NCBI RefSeq assembly: GCF_947503125.1
Contig: NZ_CANNCR010000016.1
Coordinates: forward strand, 1-64,000
Direction of reading: 5' to 3'
Origin: an uncultured Metabacillus sp.
GTDB lineage: Bacteria; Bacillota; Bacilli; Bacillales; Bacillaceae
DNA length: 64,000 nucleotides
This document shows, in pieces, positions 51,693 to 60,305 of the stretch (position 1 is the stretch's first letter; each line of letters opens with the position of its first letter). Both the position numbers and the translations under genes were made by a program. The notes beneath the pieces are model-generated. The model was not told the origin of the DNA. It ran no database searches and saw only the letters and a program-made list of their open reading frames with translations.

Positions 51693-53323
51693 TCTCGAAT
51701 AAATACGTTGATGAATATATTCGCCTATATAGAACAGGTGAAATCAAGCTTAATAAAGAACGGATCATGCTCATTGATTACTTGGAGAAATATGTTCTAA
51801 TTAGAGATGATATATACTTCGACGATAATATGATTGAAAACTATATTAAGTTTACAGAAAAATGGTATTTCCCTTTACAACCATTTCAAAAATTCTTAGC
51901 AGCGTTTGTCTTTCTTTTTTATAAAGAGGATAACGCTGTTTTTTATGAACAGTTTTTCTGGACAATGGCAAGGGGTGCTGGTAAGAACGGTCTTATATCT
52001 TCATTGGCTCACTTTTTTATAAGCCCCTTGCATGGGATACCTAAATATAATATTTCTATTGTGGCTAACAATGAAAAACAAGCGAAGGTTTCTTTCAGGG
52101 AAGTCTATGATTGCATTGAAGACAATAAAGTTCTCGAAGATTTGTTTTATTGTACGAAGGTCGAGATCCTAGGCAAAGATACTAAAAGTATACTTCAATA
52201 TCATACATCTAATGCAGGTTCCAAAGACGGTCTTCGTGATGGATGTGTTATTTATGATGAGATTCATCGATATGAAAATTTTGATGTAGTAAATGTATTT
52301 TCTAGTGGTCTTGGAAAAGTTCCAAATGCTAGAGAATTTTTTATTGGTACAGATGGATATGTACGTGAAGGATTCTTAGACAAGATGAAAGAACGTGCTT
52401 TGAATATTCTAAAAGGGAAAGATCAAGACGACCCATTATTCCCTTTCATTTGTAAGATTGATGATCCAAAAGAAGTTGATAACCCTGATATGTGGGAAAA
52501 GGCAAATCCAATGTTTTCAAAACCTATGGGAGCTTATGCAAAACAACTTTTCAAAAAGGTACTTACTCAATTTAAACAATTGGTAAACAATCCCTCGAAT
52601 CGTGAAGAGTTCATGACAAAACGTATGAATCTCCCGGAAACGGACTTATCAAAAAGTGTTGCCAGTTGGGACGACATCATGGCGACTAATAGACCATTCC
52701 CAGAGTTGCAACATAGAACTTGTGTTGGTGGTCTTGATTTCGCGAGTATCAAGGACTTCGCTGCAGTTGGACTACTTTTTAAAGTAGGAGAAGATTACGT
52801 TTGGAAAACTCATTCATTTGTGAGAAAAGGCTTCTTGGATACAGTTGCATTAAAAGTACCTATTTATGAATGGGAAAAAAATGGGCATCTAACAATTGTG
52901 GACGAACCTGTTATTAATATAAAACATATTGTTGATTGGTTTGTAACGATGAGAGAGCAATATGGAGTAAATACAATTGTTGCAGATACTTTCCGATTAG
53001 ACCTAGTTAAAACTGCCCTTGAAGAAGAAGGTTTTGAGTTGCTATATATTCGGAATCCGAAGGCTATTCATTCTTTATTGGCTCCACGAGTTGAAACAAT
53101 GTTTGCTAATCATCATGTTATATTCGGTGATAATCCATTGATGAGATGGTACACGAATAACGTCTATGTCCATATCAAAAAGGATGGAAATAAAGAGTAC
53201 TTAAAGAAAGATGAATTCAGACGAAAAACAGACGGATTCCAAGCATTCATTCATGCCCTTTGGCAAGCCGATAACATCTTAGTTGATGATGTTGATTTCT
53301 TAATCGGAGATATAAATTTTTAG
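51689..53323 (+). CDS. terL: Terminase large subunit
   Basis: The DNA-packaging motor, 544 residues. ATPase Walker A is ARGAGKN (94-100), Walker B GCVIYDEIH (185-193), and the C-terminal RNase H-like nuclease carries acidic residues in GGLDFASIKDFAAVG. It pumps DNA into the prohead through the portal encoded next and cuts at the packaging site. Start ATG overlaps the terS stop. The length and order are those of HK97-like phages. Confidence 0.93.
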   Translation: MISNKYVDEYIRLYRTGEIKLNKERIMLIDYLEKYVLIRDDIYFDDNMIENYIKFTEKWYFPLQPFQKFLAAFVFLFYKEDNAVFYEQFFWTMARGAGKNGLISSLAHFFISPLHGIPKYNISIVANNEKQAKVSFREVYDCIEDNKVLEDLFYCTKVEILGKDTKSILQYHTSNAGSKDGLRDGCVIYDEIHRYENFDVVNVFSSGLGKVPNAREFFIGTDGYVREGFLDKMKERALNILKGKDQDDPLFPFICKIDDPKEVDNPDMWEKANPMFSKPMGAYAKQLFKKVLTQFKQLVNNPSNREEFMTKRMNLPETDLSKSVASWDDIMATNRPFPELQHRTCVGGLDFASIKDFAAVGLLFKVGEDYVWKTHSFVRKGFLDTVALKVPIYEWEKNGHLTIVDEPVINIKHIVDWFVTMREQYGVNTIVADTFRLDLVKTALEEEGFELLYIRNPKAIHSLLAPRVETMFANHHVIFGDNPLMRWYTNNVYVHIKKDGNKEYLKKDEFRRKTDGFQAFIHALWQADNILVDDVDFLIGDINF

Positions 53324-53337
53324 GAAGGGGGTGAATA

Positions 53338-54498
53338 ATGTTGGGTTTCTTAGATGTAATTTTCAAAAGGAATAGTGAATTAGGCTTTATGTTCGATGTG
53401 GAAATGTTTGTTGATACAGTGAATCGAGTTCACATGAAGAAACTTGCTATTGATACATGTATTTCTTTTCTCGGCAGGACTATAAGCCAATCCGAATTTA
53501 GGATTAAAAACGGTAAAACTTTTGAAAAAGATGAATTGTACTATCGTTTAAATGTACGACCGAACAAAAACATGACAGCTACTACATTTTGGGAAACATT
53601 TATCTACAAATTGGTCTATGACAATGAATGCTTAGTTATCCAAGCTGATGATGATGATCTACTTATAGCTGACGATTTTCAGCATAATGAATACGCCGTG
53701 ATGGAGGATACGTTTACAAAAGTAATCGTCAAAGATTATGAGTTTAAGAGAAGTTTTAGGCAGAATGAAGTTATCCATTTGAGATATAAAAATGAAAGTC
53801 TTTCTCCTCTTATTGATGGGTTATTTAAAGACTATGGTGATTTATTTGGAAAAGTATTAAACTCTCAAAAACGTAAAAATCAAGTGCGCGGTACTGTTGA
53901 TATGGATATGATTGGCGCAAAAACACCAGAGCAAATGACTAAGTTGCAAGAGTTTATTGACAACATGTATAAGGCTGTTGGTGATAAGGATATAGCCATT
54001 GTTCCACAACAAAAAGGGATTAAATATCAAGAGCATTATAATGGATCGGCTAATGGCCCAAGTGTAGAAGAAATCAACAAGGTTACTAACGGTTTTCTTG
54101 ACCAAGTAGCGCTGGCGATAGGTATTCCTTTGGGACTTCTGCATGGTGAAATGGCAGATGTTGAAAAACAAACTAAAAATTACATGATGTTTACTGTCAG
54201 TCCTTTACTTAAAAAGATAAAGGACGAATCAGACGTTAAGTTTTTTACAAAGGAAGAATATCTAGCCGGCAAATGCATTGATGTAAGAAAAGTTGCACAC
54301 CAAAACATATTCGACTTAGCTAATTCAATTGATAAATTAAGATCATCCGGTTTATTTAACGGTAACGAACTGAGAAGTGAATTAGGTTATGAAAGGGTGG
54401 ATGACCCTATGATGGACAAGTACTTCATAACAAAAAACTATCAAGAAGGTTCAGAGGCGATACAAGGAGGTGAGAACGTAAATGACAGTAAAAATTGA
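53338..54498 (+). CDS. Phage portal protein (HK97 family)
   Basis: 386 residues forming the dodecameric ring at one capsid vertex through which DNA passes. The conserved phage_portal region includes KLAIDTCISFLGRTISQSEF and the stem-like LDQVALAIGIPLGLLHGEMA. Its last residues overlap the next gene by 17 nt. AGGGGGTGA precedes the ATG. Its length is near the minimal portals of HK97-type phages. Confidence 0.9.
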   Translation: MLGFLDVIFKRNSELGFMFDVEMFVDTVNRVHMKKLAIDTCISFLGRTISQSEFRIKNGKTFEKDELYYRLNVRPNKNMTATTFWETFIYKLVYDNECLVIQADDDDLLIADDFQHNEYAVMEDTFTKVIVKDYEFKRSFRQNEVIHLRYKNESLSPLIDGLFKDYGDLFGKVLNSQKRKNQVRGTVDMDMIGAKTPEQMTKLQEFIDNMYKAVGDKDIAIVPQQKGIKYQEHYNGSANGPSVEEINKVTNGFLDQVALAIGIPLGLLHGEMADVEKQTKNYMMFTVSPLLKKIKDESDVKFFTKEEYLAGKCIDVRKVAHQNIFDLANSIDKLRSSGLFNGNELRSELGYERVDDPMMDKYFITKNYQEGSEAIQGGENVNDSKN

Positions 54499-55267
54499 AA
54501 TTAAAGGACCAATTATTTCAAATGATGATGCTTGGATTTATGAATGGTTTGAAATGGACGCAACAAGCCCACGTAAGGTAACACAAGAATTAGATAAAGC
54601 AAATGGTGAAGATGTTGTTGTTATTATAAATAGTCCCGGAGGATATGTTGACGATGGATCTGAGATCTATACAGCATTAAAGAATTATCCAGGGCATGTA
54701 GAAACGCAAATTGTGGGACTAGCTGCAAGTGCTGCATCGGTAATTGCAATGGCTGGCGATAAAGTTAGGATTGCCCCAACAGCACAAATAATGATCCATA
54801 ACGCATCGATGTGGAATAATGGAGATCATAGAGCAATGGAAAAAGCTTCTGAAATGTTAAAAGTTACAGATAGAGCAATTGTGAATGCATATGTCATTAA
54901 AAGTGGTAAGTCTGAAGAAGAGTTATTGCAAATGATGGCAGAAGAAACTTGGATGGGACCACAACAAGCATTAGAACATAAGCTTGTTGATGAAATTATG
55001 TTTATGGACAATACAATTAAGCTTACAGCATCAAGTTCAGCTGCAGGTATGATTCCACAAAATGTAATTGATAAGTTAAGAAATGGTATTGGAAATAAAG
55101 GGAATACAGAAGTCATTTCCAAAGAAGATTTTAAAACCGCGCTTGCTGAAATGAAAAATGAAATACTTAATGAATTACAACAAAATTTAAAAACAAATGA
55201 AAAAGAGCCTACTCCTAAAACTGCTAAGCCAAAGCAGAAATTGAGTAAGCTCTTTTTAAGTTTATAA
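54482..55267 (+). CDS. ClpP-like head maturation protease
   Basis: A serine protease (261 residues) that trims the capsid protein during maturation. The ClpP-type catalytic Ser is in GLAASAAS (Ser83) and the His in IMIHNASM (His106). Its C-terminal part (about 205-261) is charged and helical, probably a scaffold-like segment. AAGGAGGTGAGAACGTAA precedes the ATG. It overlaps the portal gene, which couples translation. Confidence 0.9.
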   Translation: MTVKIEIKGPIISNDDAWIYEWFEMDATSPRKVTQELDKANGEDVVVIINSPGGYVDDGSEIYTALKNYPGHVETQIVGLAASAASVIAMAGDKVRIAPTAQIMIHNASMWNNGDHRAMEKASEMLKVTDRAIVNAYVIKSGKSEEELLQMMAEETWMGPQQALEHKLVDEIMFMDNTIKLTASSSAAGMIPQNVIDKLRNGIGNKGNTEVISKEDFKTALAEMKNEILNELQQNLKTNEKEPTPKTAKPKQKLSKLFLSL

Positions 55268-55284
55268 AAAGCGGAGGGAAACCC

Positions 55285-56454
55285 ATGACAATCAAATTTG
55301 ATAAATCAAAAGCTTTTAATGAAGCAAAAACAAAATTAACAGCGGTTCTTGCAAGTGAGAACAGCACAGAAAAGGAACAAACAGACGCCTTTCAAAATTT
55401 CTTTGATGCTTTACAATCTGAAGTAGTTAATACTGTTCGTTCCCAGGTAAACGATGAAATGCTAGACCGTTCAATTCTTCAGCAACGCGGCCAAAATGTA
55501 TTAACTTCTGAAGAAATGAAATTCTTTAATGCTGCTGTATTAGATGGTGGATTTAAAGATGATTCAATCCTTCCTGTTACTACTCAAGAGCGTGTGTTTG
55601 AAGATTTAACTACAGAGCATCCGTTACTTGAAGCATTAGGATTGCAAGATCTAGGTGCAGTAACTCGTTTCATTTATTCCGACCCTACAAAAGCTTATGC
55701 ATGGGGACAATTATTCGGCGGTATTGCTGGACAAGTAAATGCAGCATTTAGCGAAGAACAATTTGGTCAGTTAAAACTTACAGCATTTGCAGTTATTCCA
55801 AACGATATGTTAGAACTTGGTCCAGTTTGGGTTGAGCGCTATGTACGTACACTCTTAGTAGAATCATATTCTGTTGGTTTAGAATACGGTTTTGTAAATG
55901 GAACTGGTAACAATCAACCAATCGGACTAATGAAAAATGTTGATCCGGATACAGGAGCGGTTACCACTAAAACTTCTTCTGGTACATTAACATTCGCTCC
56001 TTCTCAATACGGTGAAGTTGTTTCTGGGGAGCTTTATGAAGTTATTAAAGCTCTATCTACCGATGCAGACGGTAAATCACTTAAAGTATTAAACAAAGTT
56101 GTAATGGTAGTAAATCCTGTGGACGCAATCGGTGTCCAAGCGCGTAATACTATCCAAACTGCTAATGGTCAATGGGTAATGGCTCTTCCATACAACATTC
56201 AAGTTGTTGAATCTGAGGAAGTTCCTGTTGGAAAAGCTCTATTCTTTGTTAAAGGTCGTTATTTAGCAGCAATTGCTGGTGGGTACAAACTTAAGAAGTT
56301 CGATCAAACATTAGCAATTGAAGATGCCACACTTTACACAATTAAGCAGTTTGCAAATGGTAAACCAAAAGATAATAAGGCTGCCTTAGTTTATGACTTA
56401 GATATCTCATTTGCACCATCTACAACCACAACAACTACTAATGGCGGGGCTTAA
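55285..56454 (+). CDS. Major capsid protein (HK97 fold) with Thr-rich C-terminus
   Basis: 389 residues. The N-terminal ~100 residues form the helical delta/scaffold region removed by the protease, followed by the HK97-fold body (TQERVFEDLTTEHPLLEALG, DMLELGPVWVERYVRT). The end is unusual: PSTTTTTTNGGA (six Thr, 56422-56439) instead of a plain C-terminus. A similar tail ends the major tail protein. The 15 bp covering its last codons and beyond (TGGCGGGGCTTAATA) also occur behind the major tail gene. See findings. Confidence 0.92.
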   Translation: MTIKFDKSKAFNEAKTKLTAVLASENSTEKEQTDAFQNFFDALQSEVVNTVRSQVNDEMLDRSILQQRGQNVLTSEEMKFFNAAVLDGGFKDDSILPVTTQERVFEDLTTEHPLLEALGLQDLGAVTRFIYSDPTKAYAWGQLFGGIAGQVNAAFSEEQFGQLKLTAFAVIPNDMLELGPVWVERYVRTLLVESYSVGLEYGFVNGTGNNQPIGLMKNVDPDTGAVTTKTSSGTLTFAPSQYGEVVSGELYEVIKALSTDADGKSLKVLNKVVMVVNPVDAIGVQARNTIQTANGQWVMALPYNIQVVESEEVPVGKALFFVKGRYLAAIAGGYKLKKFDQTLAIEDATLYTIKQFANGKPKDNKAALVYDLDISFAPSTTTTTTNGGA

Positions 56455-56468
56455 TAGGGGTGATGTAA

Positions 56469-56783
56469 TTGGAAATCACACCTGAATTATTAAAATCTTT
56501 CAAAGATAGAATGCATATCACTCATAACAGTGAAGATAATTATTTGAAAGAGCTTATTGAAACATCATATGAAGATATTAAAAGCAAATGTGGCGAATTT
56601 GATATCAATACTGCTCTTAGAGGGAAAGAGCTTGTTTTCGAAAGATCACGCTATGCATATAATGATGCCCTTGAATATTTTGACGACAACTTTTTAAGTC
56701 AAATTAATAGCTATGCTTTTGATAATCTTCCTGATACAACAACAACGACTACTACAACAACGACAACAACCATTCCAGGATAA
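56469..56783 (+). CDS. Head-tail connector with 12-threonine tail
   Basis: A 104-residue gp6-like connector (helical, LKSFKDRMHITHNSEDNYLK) that joins portal and neck. The last 15 residues run D, twelve Thr, IPG. The codons are ACA, ACG, ACT and ACC in mixed order, so the stretch is not simple slippage of one codon only. TTG start at 56469 after GGGGTGATG. The unusual tail matches the Thr-rich ends of the capsid and tail proteins. Confidence 0.82.
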   Translation: MEITPELLKSFKDRMHITHNSEDNYLKELIETSYEDIKSKCGEFDINTALRGKELVFERSRYAYNDALEYFDDNFLSQINSYAFDNLPDTTTTTTTTTTTTIPG

Positions 56784-56795
56784 GGGGTGAAGCAG

Positions 56796-57167
56796 ATGCA
56801 GCCATTTGAATATAAACCACCTCGTGTTGGTACAGGTGATCTGCGTACACTTGTCACATTTTTTGAATATGCTCCAAATGAAGGTCCGTTACCAGGTGAA
56901 TCTGAGAAACGGACCCTTTTTGTTGCCTGGGCAAAAATAGATCGTGTGTGGCTGAAGGATTTGGAATTAGCAAAGGCAAATGGTACCTTATCTGATGTAA
57001 CCATTACTATTAGAGATCCTCAATCTGATTACAGACCAACGAATTTACATTATTTAGAGATTGATGATCCTGATTATAAAGATAGGGTCTATAACATCAA
57101 AACAGCTCAGCCTAATTTGCAAAACAGACAATTTATAGATATTGTGGCCGGAGACCAGGAACAATGA
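56796..57167 (+). CDS. Head closure protein
   Basis: 123 residues with the head-closure signature (KPPRVGTGDLRTLVTFFEYA and TITIRDPQSDYRPTNLHYLE) of SPP1 gp16-like proteins, which stopper the portal and join the tail. ATG at 56796 follows GGGGTGAAGC. The GTG at 56787 is part of the ribosome site. Its stop overlaps the next ATG. Confidence 0.85.
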   Translation: MQPFEYKPPRVGTGDLRTLVTFFEYAPNEGPLPGESEKRTLFVAWAKIDRVWLKDLELAKANGTLSDVTITIRDPQSDYRPTNLHYLEIDDPDYKDRVYNIKTAQPNLQNRQFIDIVAGDQEQ

Positions 57168-57556
57168 GTGTAAATGTTACTGGTTTAAATAAGTTGATGG
57201 CAGATTTAGAAAAACGCTTTGGTAAAACTAAAATGCAAACGATTAGTGATAATGCTCTAAAACAAGGGGCAGAGGTTTTTGTCAGAGAACTAAAAAGTCA
57301 ATTTGAAACTTTCAAAGATACTGGGGCATCTATAGATGAAATAACCATTTCTGAGCCATTTTGGGTGGGGGATGTCCGAACAATAAAGATTCATTGGCGA
57401 GGACCTAAAGAGCGTTACCGCATTATTCATTTAAATGAATGGGGAACTGTTAAGAACCCTAACCAAAAAGGGAAAGGTGCTATTGCTAGAGCTTTGCGTA
57501 ATGCAGAAAATGCATATAGGAAAGCTGTTAGTGATGCAATTAGGAGAGGGATTTAG
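57164..57556 (+). CDS. HK97 gp10-like tail completion protein
   Basis: 130 residues, with the family pattern (LKQGAEVFVRELKSQFETFK, then HLNEWGTVKNPNQKGKGAIA). It completes the neck between the head and the tail tube. Coupled to the previous gene by an ATGA overlap. Confidence 0.87.
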   Translation: MSVNVTGLNKLMADLEKRFGKTKMQTISDNALKQGAEVFVRELKSQFETFKDTGASIDEITISEPFWVGDVRTIKIHWRGPKERYRIIHLNEWGTVKNPNQKGKGAIARALRNAENAYRKAVSDAIRRGI

Positions 57557-57933
57557 TGATTTATAAAATCTATGAAGCTTTAATTGCTGATACTCTCATA
57601 CAAGAAAAAGTAGGAAGTAGGATCAAATTCTATGAATATCCTGCCACTGGTGATGTAACAGGGCCGTATATCATTATAGATCCGTTAGGTCCACCGATAC
57701 CTGGAGATTATGCAGATAATGAGCCCTTGACAGATGAATATTTGTATCAAGTTGAAGTTTGGTCTAAAAGCTTATCTGATACCGGTATCATTGCAAAACA
57801 AATCCGAAAAGTTTTGAGAAAAAATCTTGGTATTCCTCAATATGGAACAGGCGTTGATGAATGGGATCAAGAAACGGCCATTTATCGTGATGCCAGGAGA
57901 TACCGGGGAAAAGAGTACGTGGAGGACGCCTAA
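57556..57933 (+). CDS. Tail completion protein (DUF3168/gp17-like)
   Basis: 125 residues, with IRKVLRKNLGIPQYGTGVDE and IYRDARRYRGK typical of tail-terminator/completion proteins. GTG at 57556 overlaps the previous TAG. Its stop codon is inside a terminator-like hairpin, which probably reduces transcription into the major tail gene or sets its level. Confidence 0.82.
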   Translation: MIYKIYEALIADTLIQEKVGSRIKFYEYPATGDVTGPYIIIDPLGPPIPGDYADNEPLTDEYLYQVEVWSKSLSDTGIIAKQIRKVLRKNLGIPQYGTGVDEWDQETAIYRDARRYRGKEYVEDA

Positions 57934-57949
57934 AAGGTGTCCTTTTTAG
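57924..57949 (+). terminator. Hairpin terminator before the major tail gene
   Basis: GGACGCC pairs with GGTGTCC (one G-U) across the loop TAAAA, which is the stop codon plus two bases, followed by TTTTT. Confidence 0.75.
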
Positions 57950-57977
57950 TTTCAATTACAAGGAGGAAAAATGACTT

Positions 57978-58604
57978 ATGCCAAAAAAATATAAAGCTTC
58001 AACAGGTATAGATGAGTTTTATTATGCAAAGCTCGATGAAACTGGTACTGCAGTAATTGTTGGAGTTCCAGAACGTATTAAATTTTTACAAAATATTAAT
58101 ATTGAAATGCCTCAAGAAGCAGTTCGTGCTTATGGTGATAACCAAACGGCTGAAATTGCAGTATCATCAGGAAATATTACAGTAACGTCTGCATTTCATA
58201 AATTGCCTGATGAAGATAAAGCTGTATTATTCGGGCTAGAAAAAACAGCTGGCGGTCTTTATGCTTACGGATCAAGCGATACTCCTCCATATGTAGCTTG
58301 TGTATTTGCAAAAACATATGAAGATGGAAGTAAGGAATGGGTTGGTTTAACAAAAGGTATTTTCATGCGTCCTAATACTGAAAGCCAAACAAAACAAGAC
58401 GGTGTAGAATTTTCCACAGAAGAAGTTTCTGCTGAGTTTATGGATCGAGAAGTTGATGGATTTGTAGAAGAAAAATCCGTTGTGTTTGGCCGTGATGAAA
58501 AAGGCGAAACTGTTCAGCGTGATGCTCTCTTCCAAGCTATTTTTGGTCAGCCATATCCAAGCACTTCTACAACCACCACTACCACTACAACTGGCGGGGC
58601 TTAA
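57978..58604 (+). CDS. Major tail protein (phi13-type) with Thr-rich C-terminus
   Basis: A 208-residue tail-tube protein, similar in layout to phi13/TP901-1-type major tail proteins (KLDETGTAVIVGVPERIKFL and AEIAVSSGNITVTSAFHKLP). The C-terminus is PSTSTTTTTTTTGGA, nine Thr with one Ser, like the capsid protein. A 15-bp sequence at its end is identical to that at the capsid gene's end. AAGGAGG precedes the ATG. The next gene is a glycosyltransferase, which is the likely modifier of these Thr residues (inference). Confidence 0.9.
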   Translation: MPKKYKASTGIDEFYYAKLDETGTAVIVGVPERIKFLQNINIEMPQEAVRAYGDNQTAEIAVSSGNITVTSAFHKLPDEDKAVLFGLEKTAGGLYAYGSSDTPPYVACVFAKTYEDGSKEWVGLTKGIFMRPNTESQTKQDGVEFSTEEVSAEFMDREVDGFVEEKSVVFGRDEKGETVQRDALFQAIFGQPYPSTSTTTTTTTTGGA

Positions 58605-58615
58605 TATAATAGCTT

Positions 58616-59686
58616 ATGAAGTTTATACTTTGTCAGCCAGCAATCAAGCGTTTTGAATGGGAATTAGAAGTTTGTTTAACTAGGTTAAACAAACTCGGCA
58701 TACAAGATATTGTCCTGCTGTTCGCGCAGTGGGACAATTCAATTCCCGAGTATTTGCAAGAAAAATACAGTGTTGAAGTGCATGTGTATGATGATACTCA
58801 CAGAAATAAAAGCTATATCCCTTCTGTAAAACCTTATTTATGGATGAAGTATTTAGCGGAGGATCCGACAAGGGAAAAGGATACCTATTTCTATTTAGAT
58901 AGTGATGTGCTGATAATGGAAATACCAAATGTAATTCCTTCTGAAAGTGTTTGGTATGCATCTAATTGTCAAAGTTACATTGGTATTGATTATATCGATA
59001 GTAAAGGCCCTGATTTATTAGATCGCATGTGTAAAGTTATGGACATCGATCCTTTGATAATAAGGAAAAATAAGCCAATAGGTGGCGCTCAATGGGTGAT
59101 AAAAAACCCTACTTTTGAGTATTGGAAAAAGGTTTATGAAGATTCATTGAAATTATTCAAGTTTCTTTCTTCAGTTGAAAATGATTATATTCGTAAGAAT
59201 GGTTCAGATTATACACCCATACAAAAGTGGACAGCGGAAATGTGGGCACAATTATGGAATGTTTATCATTTTGGAAAGACAGTTCAAGTTGATCAAGAAC
59301 TTAATTTTTGTTGGCCTACTGATCCAGTAGAGAAATATTATTTAACAAAGATTTATCATAATGCCGGAGTCCTAGACGATAATCAAAATTTATTTTTTAA
59401 AGGTAAGTATACAAATAGAGCACCCTTCCATGATGATTTTAGCCGGATAGATCAAAGTAAAGCATCAATTGAGTATGTTAAAGCAATTTCCGATGTAAAA
59501 GAGGTGAAAACATTGAAATATGAGGTTATTCATCCTTTCCACGATTTACAGGACAAAAACAAAATCTATAGCATAGGTGACACTTTCCCCAAGCCAGCCA
59601 GTAAAAGAGTTGCTAAAAAGCGTATAGAAGAATTGCTTTCAAGCGAAAACAAGCTTGGGCGGCCCTTGATCAAGCTAGTTGAGTAG
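58616..59686 (+). CDS. Glycosyltransferase (GT-A fold) in the tail operon, fused to a small C-terminal domain
   Basis: 356 residues. Residues 1-295 fit a GT-A glycosyltransferase. The nucleotide-sugar-binding DxD is YLDSDVLIME, preceded by a Rossmann-like N-terminus (MKFILCQPAIKRFEWELEVC) and followed by GGAQWVIKN and YTPIQKWTAEMWAQLWNVYH. It uses a nucleotide sugar plus metal to glycosylate an acceptor. Residues 300-356 are a separate small domain (KYEVIHPFHDLQDKNKIYSI) that is a free-standing protein in other phages, as I remember, and an internal ribosome site and TTG (59513) allow it to be made alone. No strong ribosome site precedes 58616. Acceptors are probably the Thr-tailed structural proteins. 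Inference. Confidence 0.78.
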   Translation: MKFILCQPAIKRFEWELEVCLTRLNKLGIQDIVLLFAQWDNSIPEYLQEKYSVEVHVYDDTHRNKSYIPSVKPYLWMKYLAEDPTREKDTYFYLDSDVLIMEIPNVIPSESVWYASNCQSYIGIDYIDSKGPDLLDRMCKVMDIDPLIIRKNKPIGGAQWVIKNPTFEYWKKVYEDSLKLFKFLSSVENDYIRKNGSDYTPIQKWTAEMWAQLWNVYHFGKTVQVDQELNFCWPTDPVEKYYLTKIYHNAGVLDDNQNLFFKGKYTNRAPFHDDFSRIDQSKASIEYVKAISDVKEVKTLKYEVIHPFHDLQDKNKIYSIGDTFPKPASKRVAKKRIEELLSSENKLGRPLIKLVE

Positions 59687-59708
59687 GAGGTTACCTGCTC
59701 TTTTTTTT
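59681..59708 (+). terminator. Terminator after the glycosyltransferase gene
   Basis: GAGTAGG pairs with CCTGCTC across a 6-nt loop, followed by eight T. The stem overlaps the stop codon. Confidence 0.78.
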
Positions 59709-59741
59709 GTTGTAAAAAATCAATAAAGTGAGGTATATGAG

Positions 59742-60092
59742 ATGGCAACATTAAAACGTAATATGATCGAATTGGTGAAAGAAGTTAAAGAAGGTGAAAT
59801 TGTTACCGAAAAATATTTAACCCCGGTTTTTATCCCCTTATCTGTCGTTTATGAAGCTCTTGATTTGAATAGTGAACTACAAAAAGTAAATGTATCTAAT
59901 GAAAAGGAAATTACTGATAAGTTTATTGATTTTATAGTTAACAAGGTTTATAAAGGACAGTTTACTAGAGAAGAACTAATTAATGGATTACATGCACCGG
60001 ATGCAATTTCTACACTTCATGAACAAGTTTTATTTATCACTCAAGGATATCAAAGTGATGCAACAAAAAAGTACCTGGCGAAGAAAAGTTAA
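59742..60092 (+). CDS. Tail assembly chaperone, upstream product (gpG-like)
   Basis: A 116-residue chaperone for the tape measure, present just before it in siphoviruses. AAAGTGAGG is the ribosome site. Its sequence (PVFIPLSVVYEALDLNSELQ) is helical, as in the phage tail-chaperone family. Near its end A AAA AAG at 60065-60071 allows a -1 frameshift giving a longer product (see next entry). Confidence 0.83.
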   Translation: MATLKRNMIELVKEVKEGEIVTEKYLTPVFIPLSVVYEALDLNSELQKVNVSNEKEITDKFIDFIVNKVYKGQFTREELINGLHAPDAISTLHEQVLFITQGYQSDATKKYLAKKS

Positions 60093-60277
60093 AGGATGAG
60101 GACTTTTCCCCTGAAAAACAAAAAGAATACTTAGATAAACTCATCCTCTCATTTGTTGAAAACGGTAAGGATATCAATGAAGTACTGGCAATGCCCTACC
60201 ACTTTGTTATTGAAATTCTCAGGGAACGAAATAAACCGAAACAAGTAAAATCACTTATTTCTGCATTTGGTGGATAA
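59742..60277 (+). CDS. Tail assembly chaperone, frameshifted product (gpGT-like)
   Basis: The -1 shift at the heptamer A AAA AAG (60065-60071) joins the first 110 codons to a second frame that continues from 60071 without a stop to TAA at 60277. The added 68 residues (VPGEEKLKDEDFSPEKQKEY and later MPYHFVIEILRERNKPKQVK) are protein-like, and no start codon or ribosome site serves that frame. The combined product has 178 residues. This is the classic gpG/gpGT arrangement. A join by an actual mutation seems unlikely because the heptamer is in the correct phase. Confidence 0.8.
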
Positions 60278-60305
60278 GAATTTTATAAAGAAAGGAGGAT
60301 AACAA

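Noticed and set aside
56711-57004. Minus-strand frame with a long valine run
   Set aside because: It is the reverse strand of the threonine-codon repeat of the connector gene. No ribosome site and opposite to the structural operon.
60071-60277. Second chaperone frame as a separate gene or as a pseudogene
   Set aside because: It has no start or ribosome site and lies in phase with a classic -1 slip heptamer, so it is better read as a programmed fusion.
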